DNA of 64,000 nt, taken from Acridotheres tristis. Its lineage: Eukaryota; Chordata; Aves; Passeriformes; Sturnidae. The notes below the pieces were generated by a model. The model saw only the letters and a program-made list of their open reading frames with translations, was not told the DNA's origin and made no database searches. The stretch is taken from the NCBI GenBank assembly GCA_037013685.1, contig CM072889.1:12719976-12783975 (forward strand), given 5' to 3'. This document shows positions 1 to 12,545 of the stretch, in pieces. The stretch's first letter is position 1; each line of letters begins with the position of its first letter. The translations under genes and the position numbers were made by a program.

Positions 1-3000
1 GATGAAGTGAGGGTACAATCATGTCCTCAGCATGAGAGGGGAGAGCTGCTCTGCACAGGGCAGCAAGGAAGCAGCCATGGACTCACATGGAATATCAGCT
101 TCATCTCCTCTGAAGCCACCTGAGCACTGCTCACGCTTTCCAAGAAATGGTAATTCAAATGCAGCCTGAGTCTTTGTTGGCTTCCCTTGGCTAAGTCAAG
201 AGAGCTAAAACCCACTCACAAGTACTCTTAAAGTTCAGTCACTGCTGTTTGTACAGCAGAGCCAGGAATAAAGCATCTCAGAGTCAAGAATTCAAGGAGC
301 CTGTCTCAAATCCCCCATGGTGGCAATCAGGCTGATTTCAAGCTCATCTTTTTCTAACTGAAAGTTAAATTGAAAAAGTTTACAACAAATCTGCCCTCTC
401 TCTTCAAAACAACACATTTAGAAATAATAATTCTTTCCTGCGTGTGACTTCAGCTTTTTACCTCCATGACTACAAGGCAGAGCTGAGCTTTCTGCAAGGC
501 TGAACTGCCCCTGATTTCCAGGCCTACTCTGCATCCAGGCTGCTCTGTCCTAGGAAAAGCTTAATGTTCTGTCTGCTAAGATCCAGGCAGTAAGAGCATC
601 CCAACATAAAACATTACAACAGAACATTTCTGGTATTCAGTTATTACAGAGAAACAGGAGTATCTGTTCTGCATCTGCTGTATGGTTGCAGAAGAACAAA
701 CAGCTGCTGAAATTAATGATATCCACACTCTTTGCTTCCGGGTTCAAGGCTTTCCCCAAATAAAAGATCTTCCATTAAAAATTTTTAGTCACTTGAATTT
801 GCATCTTTTCATTTTATATATAATTTTTCTTATTGTTAACTGTATCCTGAGTTTTTCTGTCTACGGATTCTTTCTGCCACACCATGCTCCATGCCAAATC
901 CTGATCTGAAAACATGATACACCAAATGTCATAGTACCACACAGGATATCTGTCTAATAGACTTGCACTCCTTTCATCTTCTTTCACATCAAAACACAAA
1001 GTATTTCCAGGCACTTTAGAAAGCCAGCATGGTCTCTGCAGCACACCAAGATCAATCTACAATTTTAATGTAGTTTTGTCAAAAAATATTAATGCACCTA
1101 ATGGCAACATAATGAGGCAAGGCTTAACCCAGCTGCATGAAAATTAAAGCAGATGAATATTATTTCACAGGATCTAGTCCTTCAGCAAAGCAGTTACTTG
1201 CCTGTCTGCATGCCAAATTTGAAGCCACGGTTCCCTCTGATGTGAAATTCTACTTTCTGATTAAAAAATCTACATCTGAAGTGAAGTATTTGAGCCAACT
1301 TGATTTGCACTGATAATCTGTGGTTTTCATGGAAGTTGCCATGTGGACTATCTATTAGAATCATCAGAAAACCCTGAGATGGGGTAAAGCACATAAAAGC
1401 CTCTCAGGACAGGGGTTTCAGGTGAAGAGTGCTGTACAGAGGCAAGGTCCCTGCATTTCATTCTTTGCCGTTTTCAAAGGTGGGATAAATCCTTCCCACA
1501 CTGTGCTTGTGTTACTCCACATCACTTCACTTCTATTCTCTTCCCTTTTATTTCTGCCTTTGTATGTTTTGGAGGCTTCTCAAGTCCTTGATATCCATAC
1601 CCTGCAGCCTTCCCCACTTCATCCCATGTGAGTTCCCCAAAAAGAAAGGTGGGGGTGATCTTTGCTCTCCTAGGGAACGTGACTCTCTCCATGACCAGCA
1701 CACAGTGAATTGAAAAGCCCAAGCAACGCTGAAAGCCAGGAAAATGCTCTGAGACTCCTGGATCTGTTTGTTTTCTCACTGCTTCATTTAATTCGTGAAA
1801 ACTGCAGGATTTCACAACAGTCCTTTCAAGCACAATAATGCTGCAGATAGAAAGGCAAACACAAACAATAAGAGGGAATTTTGTGCATCAGAGAAAAGAA
1901 ACAGCAGTAACAAAGCAATGCCCTGAAAAAAGGACAAATTATAAGCAAGTAAGGAAGTGAAAAATGCTGGTGATGGAAGTGAGAGAATGCAGCAGAGCAA
2001 ACACTTGCCAGCTGGGGAATGCCACAGAGTAGGGAGGTCAGCACACAGGAGCTGGCTAGTCTGTGCTCAGCAGGTTTCTGTCCTGGCTGTGAAAAAACCT
2101 GTTCTTGCCAGAACAGTAAAACTGGCCAGGAAGACACCCCTCGTGATGTGTGTGCCCAGGCACGTCCAGGAGACCACATGCACTTCTGCTCTGTCTACCA
2201 CAGCAACTCTGCAAAGGGACCAGAGCCCTCTAGTGCCTCCAGCCATCACTTCAGACAGACTTCCTTGGCACTCCAACCAACCATGAGAATGTCATTTATA
2301 AATAACCCATCAATTATCCATTTGCTGAAATAGCAGAGTCCGTTAGACACCTCCTGGGCTGTCTGGGTCAGTGAAACATTTCCAAGTGGATGGGTGCAGC
2401 AATGGGTAGTTCTTCACATTTTCCATCTTTGTGCCTGTGGGAGTAGAGCCCTCATACTGGAACTGTTTCTATTCTCTTCTGTTTGCTTTTCATATTTAAT
2501 TTCAGATTCAGGACAAATTTAGCCTAAGTCCTGATGTGCAATAAATGCATTTTTTCTGCTGATAAATTATTAGTTGTCTTTTGTCACATGATGTCTGGTA
2601 AACACAAAGAGAGCTACTTGCTGTTCCCCATCCTGAATCCAAGAGCATTTGCTTAATATTTCTACACATAAATGTGTTCAGGAAAGCAGAGACAGTATCA
2701 TTGTTTGTCAGTCTGGGAGAATGCCCTTGATCCAGGTCTCCTGCCAGCTGCTGCATGTGCTGCTCTTTGGAAAAATCTGATTTAATGAATGTAAGGCAGA
2801 GTCTCCCACACGAGCCACAGTGCCACCAGCCAGTCCCACCTGCCACCTCGCCCTGAGTGTTACCCACACAGAGGCATCAGGTACCAGTAAGGTGGGCACC
2901 TGGTCTTTTTCTTATTGAAGACTGGCAATAAATTGACTGGGACACGAACTTTCAGCTGGATTAACTCTTAGCGTTTTCGCATTTCTAAGATCATTCTTCT

Positions 3001-6000
3001 CCTTGCAAAAGCTACAGGCAGGCTAAAAATTCACCTCCCAGTGTCCCTGCTGACTTCCTTGCTTTAGGCAACTCTCTGGAGCTGGGCTGAACTTCTGTGC
3101 TGTTCATTCTTGGTTCCTTTTGCTCTTCATTAGGAACCTATTTTTCTTTGAAATTTCTTATCTGAAAAACAACAAAAAGCTGAAGTTGTGTAAGGCTGGG
3201 GAAACTTTCATCTGTTCAAGAAGGCACAAAATTGAAGCTCTGTCCAAGTTAAAACAATAACTCCTAGGTTTGTCTTTTAGGAGCTGATGAAAGACCCCAC
3301 ACTTTCTCATCATCTCAAAACAGATTTAAAATCTGGAAAGTGCCGCCTCTGAAATGGTTGCATTATTAACTTCTGCACTTGGACTATTTGCAAAACTACA
3401 GCTTATTTCCAACAACAGGCATCTTTTATTAAGGAACTCAACTTGAATGATCAAGAACCACCCACTGCAAAATGAATGGTGTTCTCCAAAGACACAATTA
3501 CTTTCTCTACCAGTGCTATGCCTCAACAAAATGGTAATAAATCCCTGACTTGGCAAATATGGCTCTGGAAAAGAAATATTATATTTTATTTATTTATTGC
3601 AGACAGATGAAATTGTTTGTTAAATTAAAGCAAAGTCTTATGGAGTATTAAACAGTGAACAAGCAGACCTAATGGACCAAAGCTAAAAGCAGAGTCCTCC
3701 TTCCAAACTATCAGCACCAGCTGCAAACTTCCTTTCATTCAGAAGAAAATGAGTTAGAAAAACTGTGAAAAAGGCTACACCCTTCCCTCTTTCCAAACAA
3801 GAGTTAACAGTGAGTAAGTAAAAGGTAAAAGTAGTTATCAGACTACTGTCAGCATTTCTCCCTCACAATTGCTGAGAAAAAAATAGTCTGGTGTGCTGTC
3901 ATTTCTTTATGAAGCTTTTGAATTCTGGCAGACAGATCTACAGGATGAATTTGCTCTTTTCTGCAGAATTCATCACAGTGCTGATCAGGTTAGGTGGCCC
4001 TGAGGTGAGCACAGCTGGGCACAGCTAAACCTCACGCCAGGTTTTCTTCCAGGCTTGGAAACACCTCCACACAAAACATGGATAATGAGTGCTTCCAGGC
4101 ACCTCTCCAGGCCAGGATGTCCTATCCTGGGGATCCTGCACCTGGCACCAACTGAGAGACTTTGGTGGGGGAAATTGATGAGAAAACTTCACTGCAAGGC
4201 AGGAAACACTGTATGAGCTTGAAAAACTCACCTTTATGCATGGGGAGAGATTTGAGGAGATGCCCAGGTGCCCCTGCAGTTGCTAGGGGGATGAATATCT
4301 GGACCAGACAGTTGTGTGAAATGTTGTGGAAAAAAAATCAGGAAAACTAACTTTTTTCCTTGTTTGACTTGGAGTGAAATGGATGCACTTATCTGCATTC
4401 TGCTGTCCAGAAAGGTTACTCTGGGTGCAACTTGCACAAGGCAGCAATATCAAAGATCTGCACATTTGTCAGCTCTAAACACGTATAGAACTCCCAGCAG
4501 AGCCTAATTTCACCCTATTTGGCACCAGTTTAAATCTGCCAAGCTTTGCTCATGGAACAGCAGAAACAGGTATGAAATTTTTAGAGGCTGTATGACATAG
4601 ATATTTCAAACCAGGTACTGAAAAACTCCCAAATAAAGTATTTTATTTGTAATCTATAAAAGCTAGGCTCTTATTTCCACTCCCTGTGAGCCTTACCCAC
4701 CTTCTGTGCTAGCAGGGCACTCTCTGGCAGTAGATCTTTGCCAGTGCTGGGAGCTGTGCTGCAGCAACATAACCCTGAGCTTTGCGAGCCACAGCAGTGG
4801 GCTGGGAGATTTGCATTTGGACTCACAACACAGACAAGTATTTTTGAAAAGCTGCTTGACTGAGCTATGAAACTTTCGTTTCTTCTTTTGTAAGCATGTG
4901 ATACTCTTACAAAGAATAGTCAAACCCCATAAAATTTACTTTGTGTATCTAAGTGATGCACTGGGACATAGCACCCTCTATTAACAACACAGTGATGAGA
5001 TCCAGAGAACACAGACATCAGCCAATATTCTCGCCAGGAAACAAAAGATACTGTCTCCAACTTTACATGGTTTAGTCTTTTCTCTATTTCCATGGAGGTT
5101 ATGATATGGATAGAGCTGCACCTTTTTTTTTTTTAATATGACTGGATGTGATGAAGTTCTACTTTTTAGTGATTTAACCACTGCATTTTGAAAGGCAGAT
5201 TTTTCCTCTATTTTTGTCACTGATAAAACATTATTATGTTGTTTGTAGGAATTATGGTTTTTATCTTCCTGTCAACAAAATATGCATGCAAATAGACTTA
5301 GATTATTTATAGAGCAACATCAAATTAAACTGCTTGTATAATGACTAAAAACTGGTTATCGCCATCCTGCATAATATCTGTTTAAACACACCACTTGCAA
5401 CAAGCTTTGCTAATCAAAGGAGGAAACAAAAACACAGTGCCACTAATTTTATGCATGCCATAGAGTGCTGTTCCACTCTGAGCAGTGCAGTGCAGGAGAG
5501 AGCTGCTGTTTTTACCAATATGTGCTCTTCAGCTTCTACACAGCCCTTTGGAGAGTCCTGTATAGGCCAAATTTCACAATATAGGGCCCAGACACATTTG
5601 AAAAGCTTATGTAGACTTTCAGGCTCATTCTCTTGCTCTTGCCATGAGGTACAGAAATCTTGCATGGAGGCTGGGAGCTGCAGGGTCTATACAGATCTAT
5701 CCTTTCTACAAGATTTATCCAGCTTTGGGATGGGAGGTTCAGGACAGCTGGGATTATTCAGTCACACCATGGAGCATTTCAAACACACAAAACCCATGTG
5801 GAGCATGGGAGGGTAGATGGACAAAGGCTACCTGCCAGACTCTGGGACAGCCACCTCCTGGCCCATCTGAGCCAGCCAAGGAGCAGCAACAGGTCTGTGT
5901 GGCTGGGACATCCTGGGAGCTGGTTGCCCCTTCACACCCAGTGTCTCTGGTTGCCTACACCACCTGTCCCACCAGCCAGTGTGGTTCCTCAGTATTGCAT

Positions 6001-6793
6001 TTGGCAGAGCAGGGCTGGTTTGCAGCACCTCAGTTGCCCTCCAGAGCTTGGCATTAGGCTGCTTTCCCAAGCCTCACATTTTGGGCTGCTCTTCCTGGCT
6101 CAGCCTCACCTGCTCACATTAACTGAAAGCTATCAAAATCACCAAGTGCTTCAGAAATGGCTTTTGTCAGTAATAAAGCTGCATTCTGGCTGCCTTCCCT
6201 CTGGCCAGAGCTACAATGCAAGCTGCAAGAAGCCTCACCCTGACACCATGAGAGCCACCTCTAATCCTATCAGAACTTTCCTCTGCAAACACAGCGGTCC
6301 CTTAAAAACCACAGCAACAAAACAAAACAAAGACTGCACCCACTGCCTGAGCAGTTGGGAGCTGCACCAGGGACACAGGCTCTGAGCAAGGAGAGGCTGC
6401 TCAGCACATGCAGGGCAGTCCTCATCACACTGGAGCATGTGAGAATCTGACAGGAAATAAATTGGAGCTTCAGTCAACCATTTAGAAGTGTTAGAAACTC
6501 CCCGGTGCAGGTCATTTAATTTCGTAAGGAAAGAAAAATAGAGGTGGATTATTTTTTTCCTGCCTCCCTGACTATTTTTTGCTCTTAGACTCACTCTGGT
6601 GGTGATGGAGTTGCTGATGCTATAGAGTAATTGTGGTTACTCCAGTCCAGAAGGAGGAAATTACCTCTTTTTCTGTGAGCACCTGTTTTTTCCTGAACCA
6701 TTTAATAGTACTGGGTCTAGAGTGTTGCCATTTACTCATAGAAGAAAGTGGCAAATTCTTCTCTGTTTTATCTGTTCTTCATCACAACTACAG
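1..6793. other. Intergenic, no recognised gene
   Basis: I see no recognisable exon, RNA gene or intact transposon here. The sequence is AT-rich with scattered short frames full of Cys, Leu and Ser, typical of chance frames. The only long frame is a 241-codon plus-strand stretch at 5660-6385 without domain features, discussed as a finding. A T-run lies near 5122-5134. Confidence 0.6.
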
Positions 6794-6886
6794 CTCTGGT
6801 CTGTGTCACTCCTGCACTCAAAACATTGCTCCAGTTGAAGGGCAGGTGATCCCTTGTCAAACTGATGCCTGTGGCCAGTGTGGCAG
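6794..6886 (+). CDS. Candidate Cys-rich internal exon, unrecognised
   Basis: This 93-nt segment follows a pyrimidine-rich tract ending in an AG (6792-6793) and is followed by a strong donor, CAG|GTAAGG. It reads in phase 2 to phase 2 as 30 complete codons with six cysteines, ending TDACGQCG. The cysteine spacing (CxxC early, CxxxxCxxC late) could suit a small metal-binding or disulfide-bonded module, but I recognise no family. No neighbouring exon could be linked to it with confidence. It may be a non-coding exon or a chance arrangement. Confidence 0.22.
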
Positions 6887-9224
6887 GTAAGGAGGCACTG
6901 AACCCTCCTGTCCTCCTAAGGTCTTCTGTCTTCATCTCATGCATGTTCCTACTGGAAAGAGGAGGAAGAAGCCATCCCTCATTTCCAAAACTCTCATTGA
7001 AAGAGAAAACCAGTGAGAAATGGAAAAAAAAATTCCTTCAAAAGGAAAAAGACCAAGGGAAGGAAAAATAGAGGTGCTTAGTGGATCCTACACAAACTCA
7101 GTTTTGCACCAGCAGACACCTATCTAGAATGGGAACAAGTCCTACCCTCAGAGCCTGCCTTCTGTTCAGAGCAGATCTGCTTTCTCAACATTTCCTGACA
7201 AGATTATGGATTCACTGAACTTTAAAAGTGATTAATCAGCACAGTACCGGCCATCAGCAAAGGCAGGAGTGGTTCTGAGGGCATTTCCTGACTGCTGAAA
7301 CCCACCTAGGAGCCCTGCTGCTTCTCACAAGCCTCATGGATAGGTGAGAGTATTTCTAATACCTGCCTGGTCCTTGGGTATGTAACAGATGATCTGTCTC
7401 TAACAGCTACAAAATTTCACCTGCAGGTGTAAAATAAACCAATGTCAAACTCCTCTATTTGAGACAAGAGGTATTGATTGACAGCCTAGTTGCTAAACAG
7501 GCTGAAGAGAAGACATTATAACACTAAACCCACAGCAGTGGGAGAGTCTTTGAGTTCTCAGGGTAGGTTTTACACATCCTGCTGAAACTTGTGGGCAGAA
7601 TGTTGGCACACAGGAAAGGCTTCCTTAAATCAAGTTATTCTATTTCTCTGAAGGCGTAAATGACCTGGTATGTACCCCTGTGTTGCAACCACATGGGGTG
7701 GGTGTGATCTTGGAAAAATCCCTATGGCCAAGGGGGTCCTGTGATGTCTGAGCCAGAGGACCCAGCTCCCTGCACCTCTGCAGCTGGAGGTGGCCCAGGT
7801 GCCACTGCTAGCCTGGAAAATAAACCAGCCCCATGACAGGGATGGGGAGCCTCTCACCTTTTGTGCTGCTGCTTGAGCCTCACAGCAATGTGAGACCTGT
7901 GCTTCCTGGAAACCATGGCAACCAGAGATTTACTTTAAAAATAAAGAAGTGCTGGGTTTCTGGCAGAGGATCCAGCAGCTTCTGCAAGGTGTGAGCGTGC
8001 TGTCTTCCTGAGTACCTGATCAAACCTGGGCCAGATTCAGCCTCTGCCCTGCTGCAGAGTAATAACTCAGCATTGAGAGGGCTGCAGGCAGAAGCAATAT
8101 CTGCAGGTGTTCAAAGCTAAATAAACATCCATTTGGCTGAATCCTGAACTTCCTACTTAGGAAGGTGGAAGATGGAAAAAATATGGTCAAAGAGGGACTG
8201 TAAAGCCTGACTGGATAGAAATTCAGGTCCCACTTTCTCCTCCCTATTTGACAGCTTTCACCTTTTTACTGAACCATAATATCAATAAACAGTGTATTGT
8301 GTGTTTTCACTTTCATGGGCTTTTCACTGATATGTTGACGTGCAGTTTCTCATCCTTCAATATAAGGTCTGAGCACAGCATTGGGACTCTCCCTTCAGTT
8401 AGAGCTGACAGCTTGGAGCTCTCACTCATCACAGCTAAAGGGATTAATAAAAACTGGTTTGCTCATGTGCATGAAGTTGAATCTTGGCTTAATTGCTTTT
8501 TTTTTTTCCTGCCATAAGAAGTAAAAAAAAAATTAAACTATATATTCTGAAACTATTTAAGTCTTAAACAAACAACCGAATACAGAAAGCCAAAGGAGAA
8601 AGTTTTTACTAAAATGAACTCAGGCCTCTGAGCAGAACTTCAGATATGTGGAAATGCTAGGAAGGAGTTTTCTCTGGAGCAGACTATATTGGAACGTGCA
8701 AATTGTACTGAAACACTGAATTGCTGCATTGTTAGAAGCATTTAAAACACAAAAGGGAGCAGAAACAGGTTTTTTCGCTCTCTTTGTGGGCGGTAGGGAG
8801 CTTTTAGATCAATTGTTATGTAAATCTACCTCTAGATTCCATCTAGGTTAAAAACTATTCTCCAGTCACTTAAAATCAGAGTCTCTAAAGTGGTTATTGT
8901 TTAATTTTCCATAGACGTCAAGATGTTGTTTTGTATTTTAAAATGTAGCTGAGAGACCCATTCCCCTTTCACAAGACATCTGGGGGACAAATACATAATT
9001 CAAATGCACCACTGAACTGAGCTTACCCTGAGCTGGCCACCCCAGCCAGGTCCACCAGAAAATCCCACCCGGAATAAGGGCTGGTGTTCTGCATGGATGT
9101 CACTCATCTGAGAGCAAAGCATTTGGCAGGGTGGACTGAGATGTGTCAGAGCAATGGATCAGACACGACCCTGGGACAATTCTTGGTTTTGTGGCAAGGC
9201 ACTAGCTCAGAGCAGTACCCCGAA
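6887..9224. other. Intergenic, nothing recognised
   Basis: Unique-looking AT-rich sequence with A- and T-runs near 8500-8535. No exon, RNA gene or repeat was recognised. Confidence 0.6.
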
Positions 9225-9545
9225 GCAGAGGCCAGGAGCAGATGGCTGCTATGGTGAAGCAGACTGCCATGACTTCCCAAATTTGATGGTAGTCACTTAG
9301 CCACTTCCTCTGCCAGTTCTCTCAGGAGGGATGCATCTCATCAAGTCCCATGGACTTGTCTACTTTTAGTTTTCCTCAGATATTCTTTAACCTGATCTTC
9401 TCCTATGGTGGGTACTTCTTCCTTCTCCCAGTGCCTCCCTTTGCCTTCTGTGGTTTGGGCAATGTGGCTGGGAGCACTTGCTTGTGAGGCAGAAAGTCAT
9501 TGAGTACCTCAGCCTTCTCCATATCCCATATACCACACAATCTTC
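9225..9545 (-). mobile_element. Degenerate CR1 LINE fragment (ORF2 region)
   Basis: On the minus strand the segment resembles the reverse-transcriptase part of avian CR1 ORF2. Around 9330-9345 it encodes a degraded GMHP-like motif (LDEMHPS), followed by matches to the CR1 phrase around 'SWQSG' near 9260-9285. The right part matches the CR1 block read on the plus strand as 'gagtacctcagccttctcca' (about 9503-9522). Stops and frameshifts break the frame and both ends are missing, so this is an old, dead insertion. Boundaries are approximate because they rest on remembered similarity rather than alignment. Confidence 0.7.
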
Positions 9546-11149
9546 CTCTTTCTTACGGCACTTGGTCTAAAATGAAACATCAAACCTTTCATAGCTCAAA
9601 GCTGCAGGGGTTTGCACTGCTTAGCAAGGGAAGTTTACATGAACTTGTGACCATTGTCTGCTCCTTCACCTCTCCAGAGCAAAGCCAATGTTTCTGTAAA
9701 ACTGCTCCTGGGTTTATGGAACCAGCTCACAGTTGATCTAAACACACAATTTACATCAGGCAGCAACACACCTTCCCAGCCAATATGCAAGTGAGTAGGT
9801 AAAATGTATGTTGTTAGTTAGGACACACAATGTGTGTGACAAACAGACACACAGTGCTGAGCCCTTCCCTGAGGGAACTGGGTTTGCTTGGCTGCAAACA
9901 CAGCCATCCTGTGCTCACTGAAATCTGAGTGAAGAACAGCAACACTCAGCAAACACCACAAGCTGGCAAGCATCAGCATTGCCCCCAACCCTGCAATGTG
10001 CAGGGGATCAGTGCTGGGTACTCAGGGACACTGATCAGAGCCTGGGAGCTGCTGTATGACACAGCACACACCACAGAGAGCAGTGGAATGGCAGGCAGAA
10101 TAATGGAAGATAATAGCTGTGGAGTGAGAAATCATAATAGCTCAGCCTACACAGAGGTTAGATTCCAGGAGAGCCATTATCTCAGCTCTGATGTCTGGGT
10201 GTCAGAGCTCCTATGCCTGTTTTATTGGTTAAGTACATGGCTTTATTGCTGTTTATAGAAGTATGCCTGCATTCTGAGCAGCAAGGGAGCACATTAGCAG
10301 GGAAGCACTGAACTTGCACCAGCTGCTGTGGGAGAGCATCCAGACCCTAATCCAGCCTCGGTGAGAAGACTGGTAAGTGCATGAGGGAGGCTGCCTCAAA
10401 TCTCAGATCCCTGGCTGATGTATAAAAGCAACTCAAAGCACATTTCCTTCTTGATGAAAACATTCTTAACAGGGAAGAGGGAGTCAGATGAAGAGGGAGA
10501 AAAGCCATCCCTTCTCTGTGCCACATTTGGGATGTTTCCTCTATCTCACTTCCAGGTTTGTGAATACTTCTGCACACAGTCACTTTCTACAGTAAATATC
10601 ACCACTCATTAGTGATACCCTTTCTGGTACAGGGGAGCCCTACAGGAACTGGTCATTGCTGCAGGGTCTTAGGCAGAGTTCAGCAGCATCTCCAGGTGTC
10701 TAGGCGACAGGGTACTCCTTCCCAAACCTCAGGCCTTAAACCTCATTCATCCTAAGTCCTCAGTTCTTTTTAGAGCACATAAAGGGGTAATGCCTGTGTC
10801 AGTCCACACTTGCCCTTATGCCCTCTCAGAGCAGCACTCCTCCCAGAGGTGCAATTTCCTCACCTTGAAAAGATATGGCATGGCACTGACTGCCTTTGTG
10901 GTGCACTTTGGGAGCTGCTGAGGAAGGCATTGTTATTATGTTTTCTCTCTGACTAATTAAAGCAAAACAAAATATTTGGGCTCAAGCTGCTCTGCTGAAC
11001 AATCTGTCCTAGTTCTTCCAAAGGAATAGCATCCCTAGGGTAGTCACTGTACAATAAGAACTTCTCAAAAAGAAGGCCAATATCCCACCTGATGAACATT
11101 GCAGAGTCCATGTGTTGTGGGAAGTCTGGAAGGTGATGAACCACAGTGA
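9546..11149. other. Intergenic, nothing recognised
   Basis: No recognisable coding exon, repeat or RNA gene. A donor-like site (CTG|GTAAGT) at about 10372 has no convincing acceptor upstream. Confidence 0.55.
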
Positions 11150-11154
11150 CTGCC
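11150..11154. repeat. 5-bp target-site duplication, left copy (CTGCC)
   Basis: CTGCC directly precedes the TG start of the LTR at 11155 and recurs at 11800-11804 directly after its CA end. Confidence 0.65.
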
Positions 11155-11799
11155 TGTGCTGGTGGGTTGGGCAGAGGAAGTGAATCATGATTATAAAGAG
11201 TTAAGATTTTAGCTAAGAGTTAGAAGCAATTCATATTGATCAAGATGTAAGTTAGGTAGGCAAATGATTATTAGATGCTTAAGCTAGAGCTAATTGTTAT
11301 ATTGTTTGCCATTATGAGTTTGCTACTAGAAAGAAGTGGAGTAAATGAACCATTATAAGAAGAGACTGAAACTAGTAAGAACAACGGCAAGCACCTGGAC
11401 TGTATATCAATTAATCACAAAGCAGGGGGCCTTGGATCATGCCAGAGGGTCACAGAGACCTGATGAAGACTCTCCTGACTTCATCCTTTTAGACCACTGA
11501 CCCAATTCAAGACTACTGACCCAATTCAAAAGAATTGCACACGCGTGAAGGACTAATAGCCTCATTTTAATATTGAATGGAGATGGGAGGTGCTGGGGTT
11601 ATGCTTATGTATTGTATGTAAGATCTTGGGAAATAAATAGAGGGCAAAGAACCTTGTTCTGTGCAGTCATGCCTTTCAGAGATGACTCCCATGCCGCCTG
11701 CCAGTGAATAAACACACCACTTTCTATCTCTAATTATTTAGAGGATCTTTGTCCATGATAATATCTGTTTTTAACGATTCAGAAGGATGTGACATTCCA
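11155..11799 (+). mobile_element. Solo LTR of an endogenous retrovirus, 645 bp
   Basis: The element starts TGTGCTGG, ends ATTCCA and is flanked by the 5-bp direct repeat CTGCC. Within it, a TATA-like stretch (GGAAATAAATAG, about 11629-11640) precedes a polyadenylation signal AATAAA (about 11707), in the order U3, R, U5 expected on the plus strand. A short internal tandem duplication of 'ACTGACCCAATTCAA' lies at about 11499-11530. No retroviral coding sequence adjoins it, so it is a solo LTR left by recombination. A 5-bp duplication fits ERVL- or gamma-type elements. The family name was not determined. Confidence 0.75.
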
Positions 11800-11804
11800 C
11801 TGCC
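11800..11804. repeat. 5-bp target-site duplication, right copy (CTGCC)
   Basis: Right partner of 11150-11154, directly after the terminal CA of the LTR. Confidence 0.65.
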
Positions 11805-12219
11805 CCCACAGCCGGCTCTGCAGCCCTGTCACCCCATGGGCAAGTGGAAGCCCTGGGTCACGGGGCTGTGACTCTCACTGTGGAGGCTGTGCTGATGCTG
11901 CCCTGGGAGCCCCAGAGCACAGCCTGGCTGCTGGGAGGATGGCACCATCTGCTGCAGAACACCCAGTGCCAGGTCAGAGTCTGGCCCACAGCAAAGGGCA
12001 CTGGAAGAGAATCAGCTGCCTTTGGGGAGATGTATGTTGATGGGACACCTGTGCCCTCCCAGTAGCAGGAGACATCCAGCTGTCACCCATGAAAGTCCAC
12101 AGACACCTGGACTTCACCTGAAATAAGCTCAATATCTCTTCTCTGTGCATTCAGCAAAGACAGTGAGAGGCAAGTAGATTAAAAAGTCCTCAAACCCTAA
12201 CCAGGAGATGCCAGACAGG
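11805..12219. other. Unique spacer between two LTRs
   Basis: About 415 bp of moderately GC-rich sequence separating two unrelated LTR insertions. Overlapping plus-strand frames at 11789-12065 have no recognisable product. Confidence 0.5.
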
Positions 12220-12476
12220 CGGTGTGTCTTGGTTTGACAGACAGGTGCCTGCCAAAGAAGGCAGGAACATTCACTGGAATGGAAAAAAATATGACCCCCA
12301 TCCCTCCAAATTATTGTAACTCCAAAATAATGGGGCTTTCAGGCAAAGACACAGGATAGTATGTGTGTGTAGAACAAGGCAAACAAAGAGCAGCAGCCCC
12401 GAGGAACAGAACACAAACCCAGGGACAGCCGCTCTCGGCTGCGGCCCCTTCCCCTGCGCTGCAGTTCCGGGCACAG

Positions 12477-12492
12477 CCAGCAGGGGCGCTGG
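12477..12492 (+). promoter_or_regulatory. CTCF-like motif 1 inside LTR
   Basis: CCAGCAGGGGCGCTGG resembles the CTCF core CCASYAGRKGGCRS but is one G short in the central run, so binding is uncertain. Confidence 0.3.
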
Positions 12493-12529
12493 TGGCTCCC
12501 GGCCGGGCAGGGGCCAGGATTCCCCCGCG

Positions 12530-12545
12530 CCTGCAGGGGGCGCTG
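12530..12545 (+). promoter_or_regulatory. CTCF-like motif 2 inside LTR
   Basis: CCTGCAGGGGGCGCTG matches the CTCF core at all but one position and has the same orientation as motif 1, 53 bp away. Only occupancy data could show that it is bound. Confidence 0.4.

Noticed and set aside
10301..10358. Helix-like peptide EALNLHQLLWESIQ before a GTGAGA donor
   Set aside because: The only acceptor nearby lacks a pyrimidine tract and no partner exon fits.
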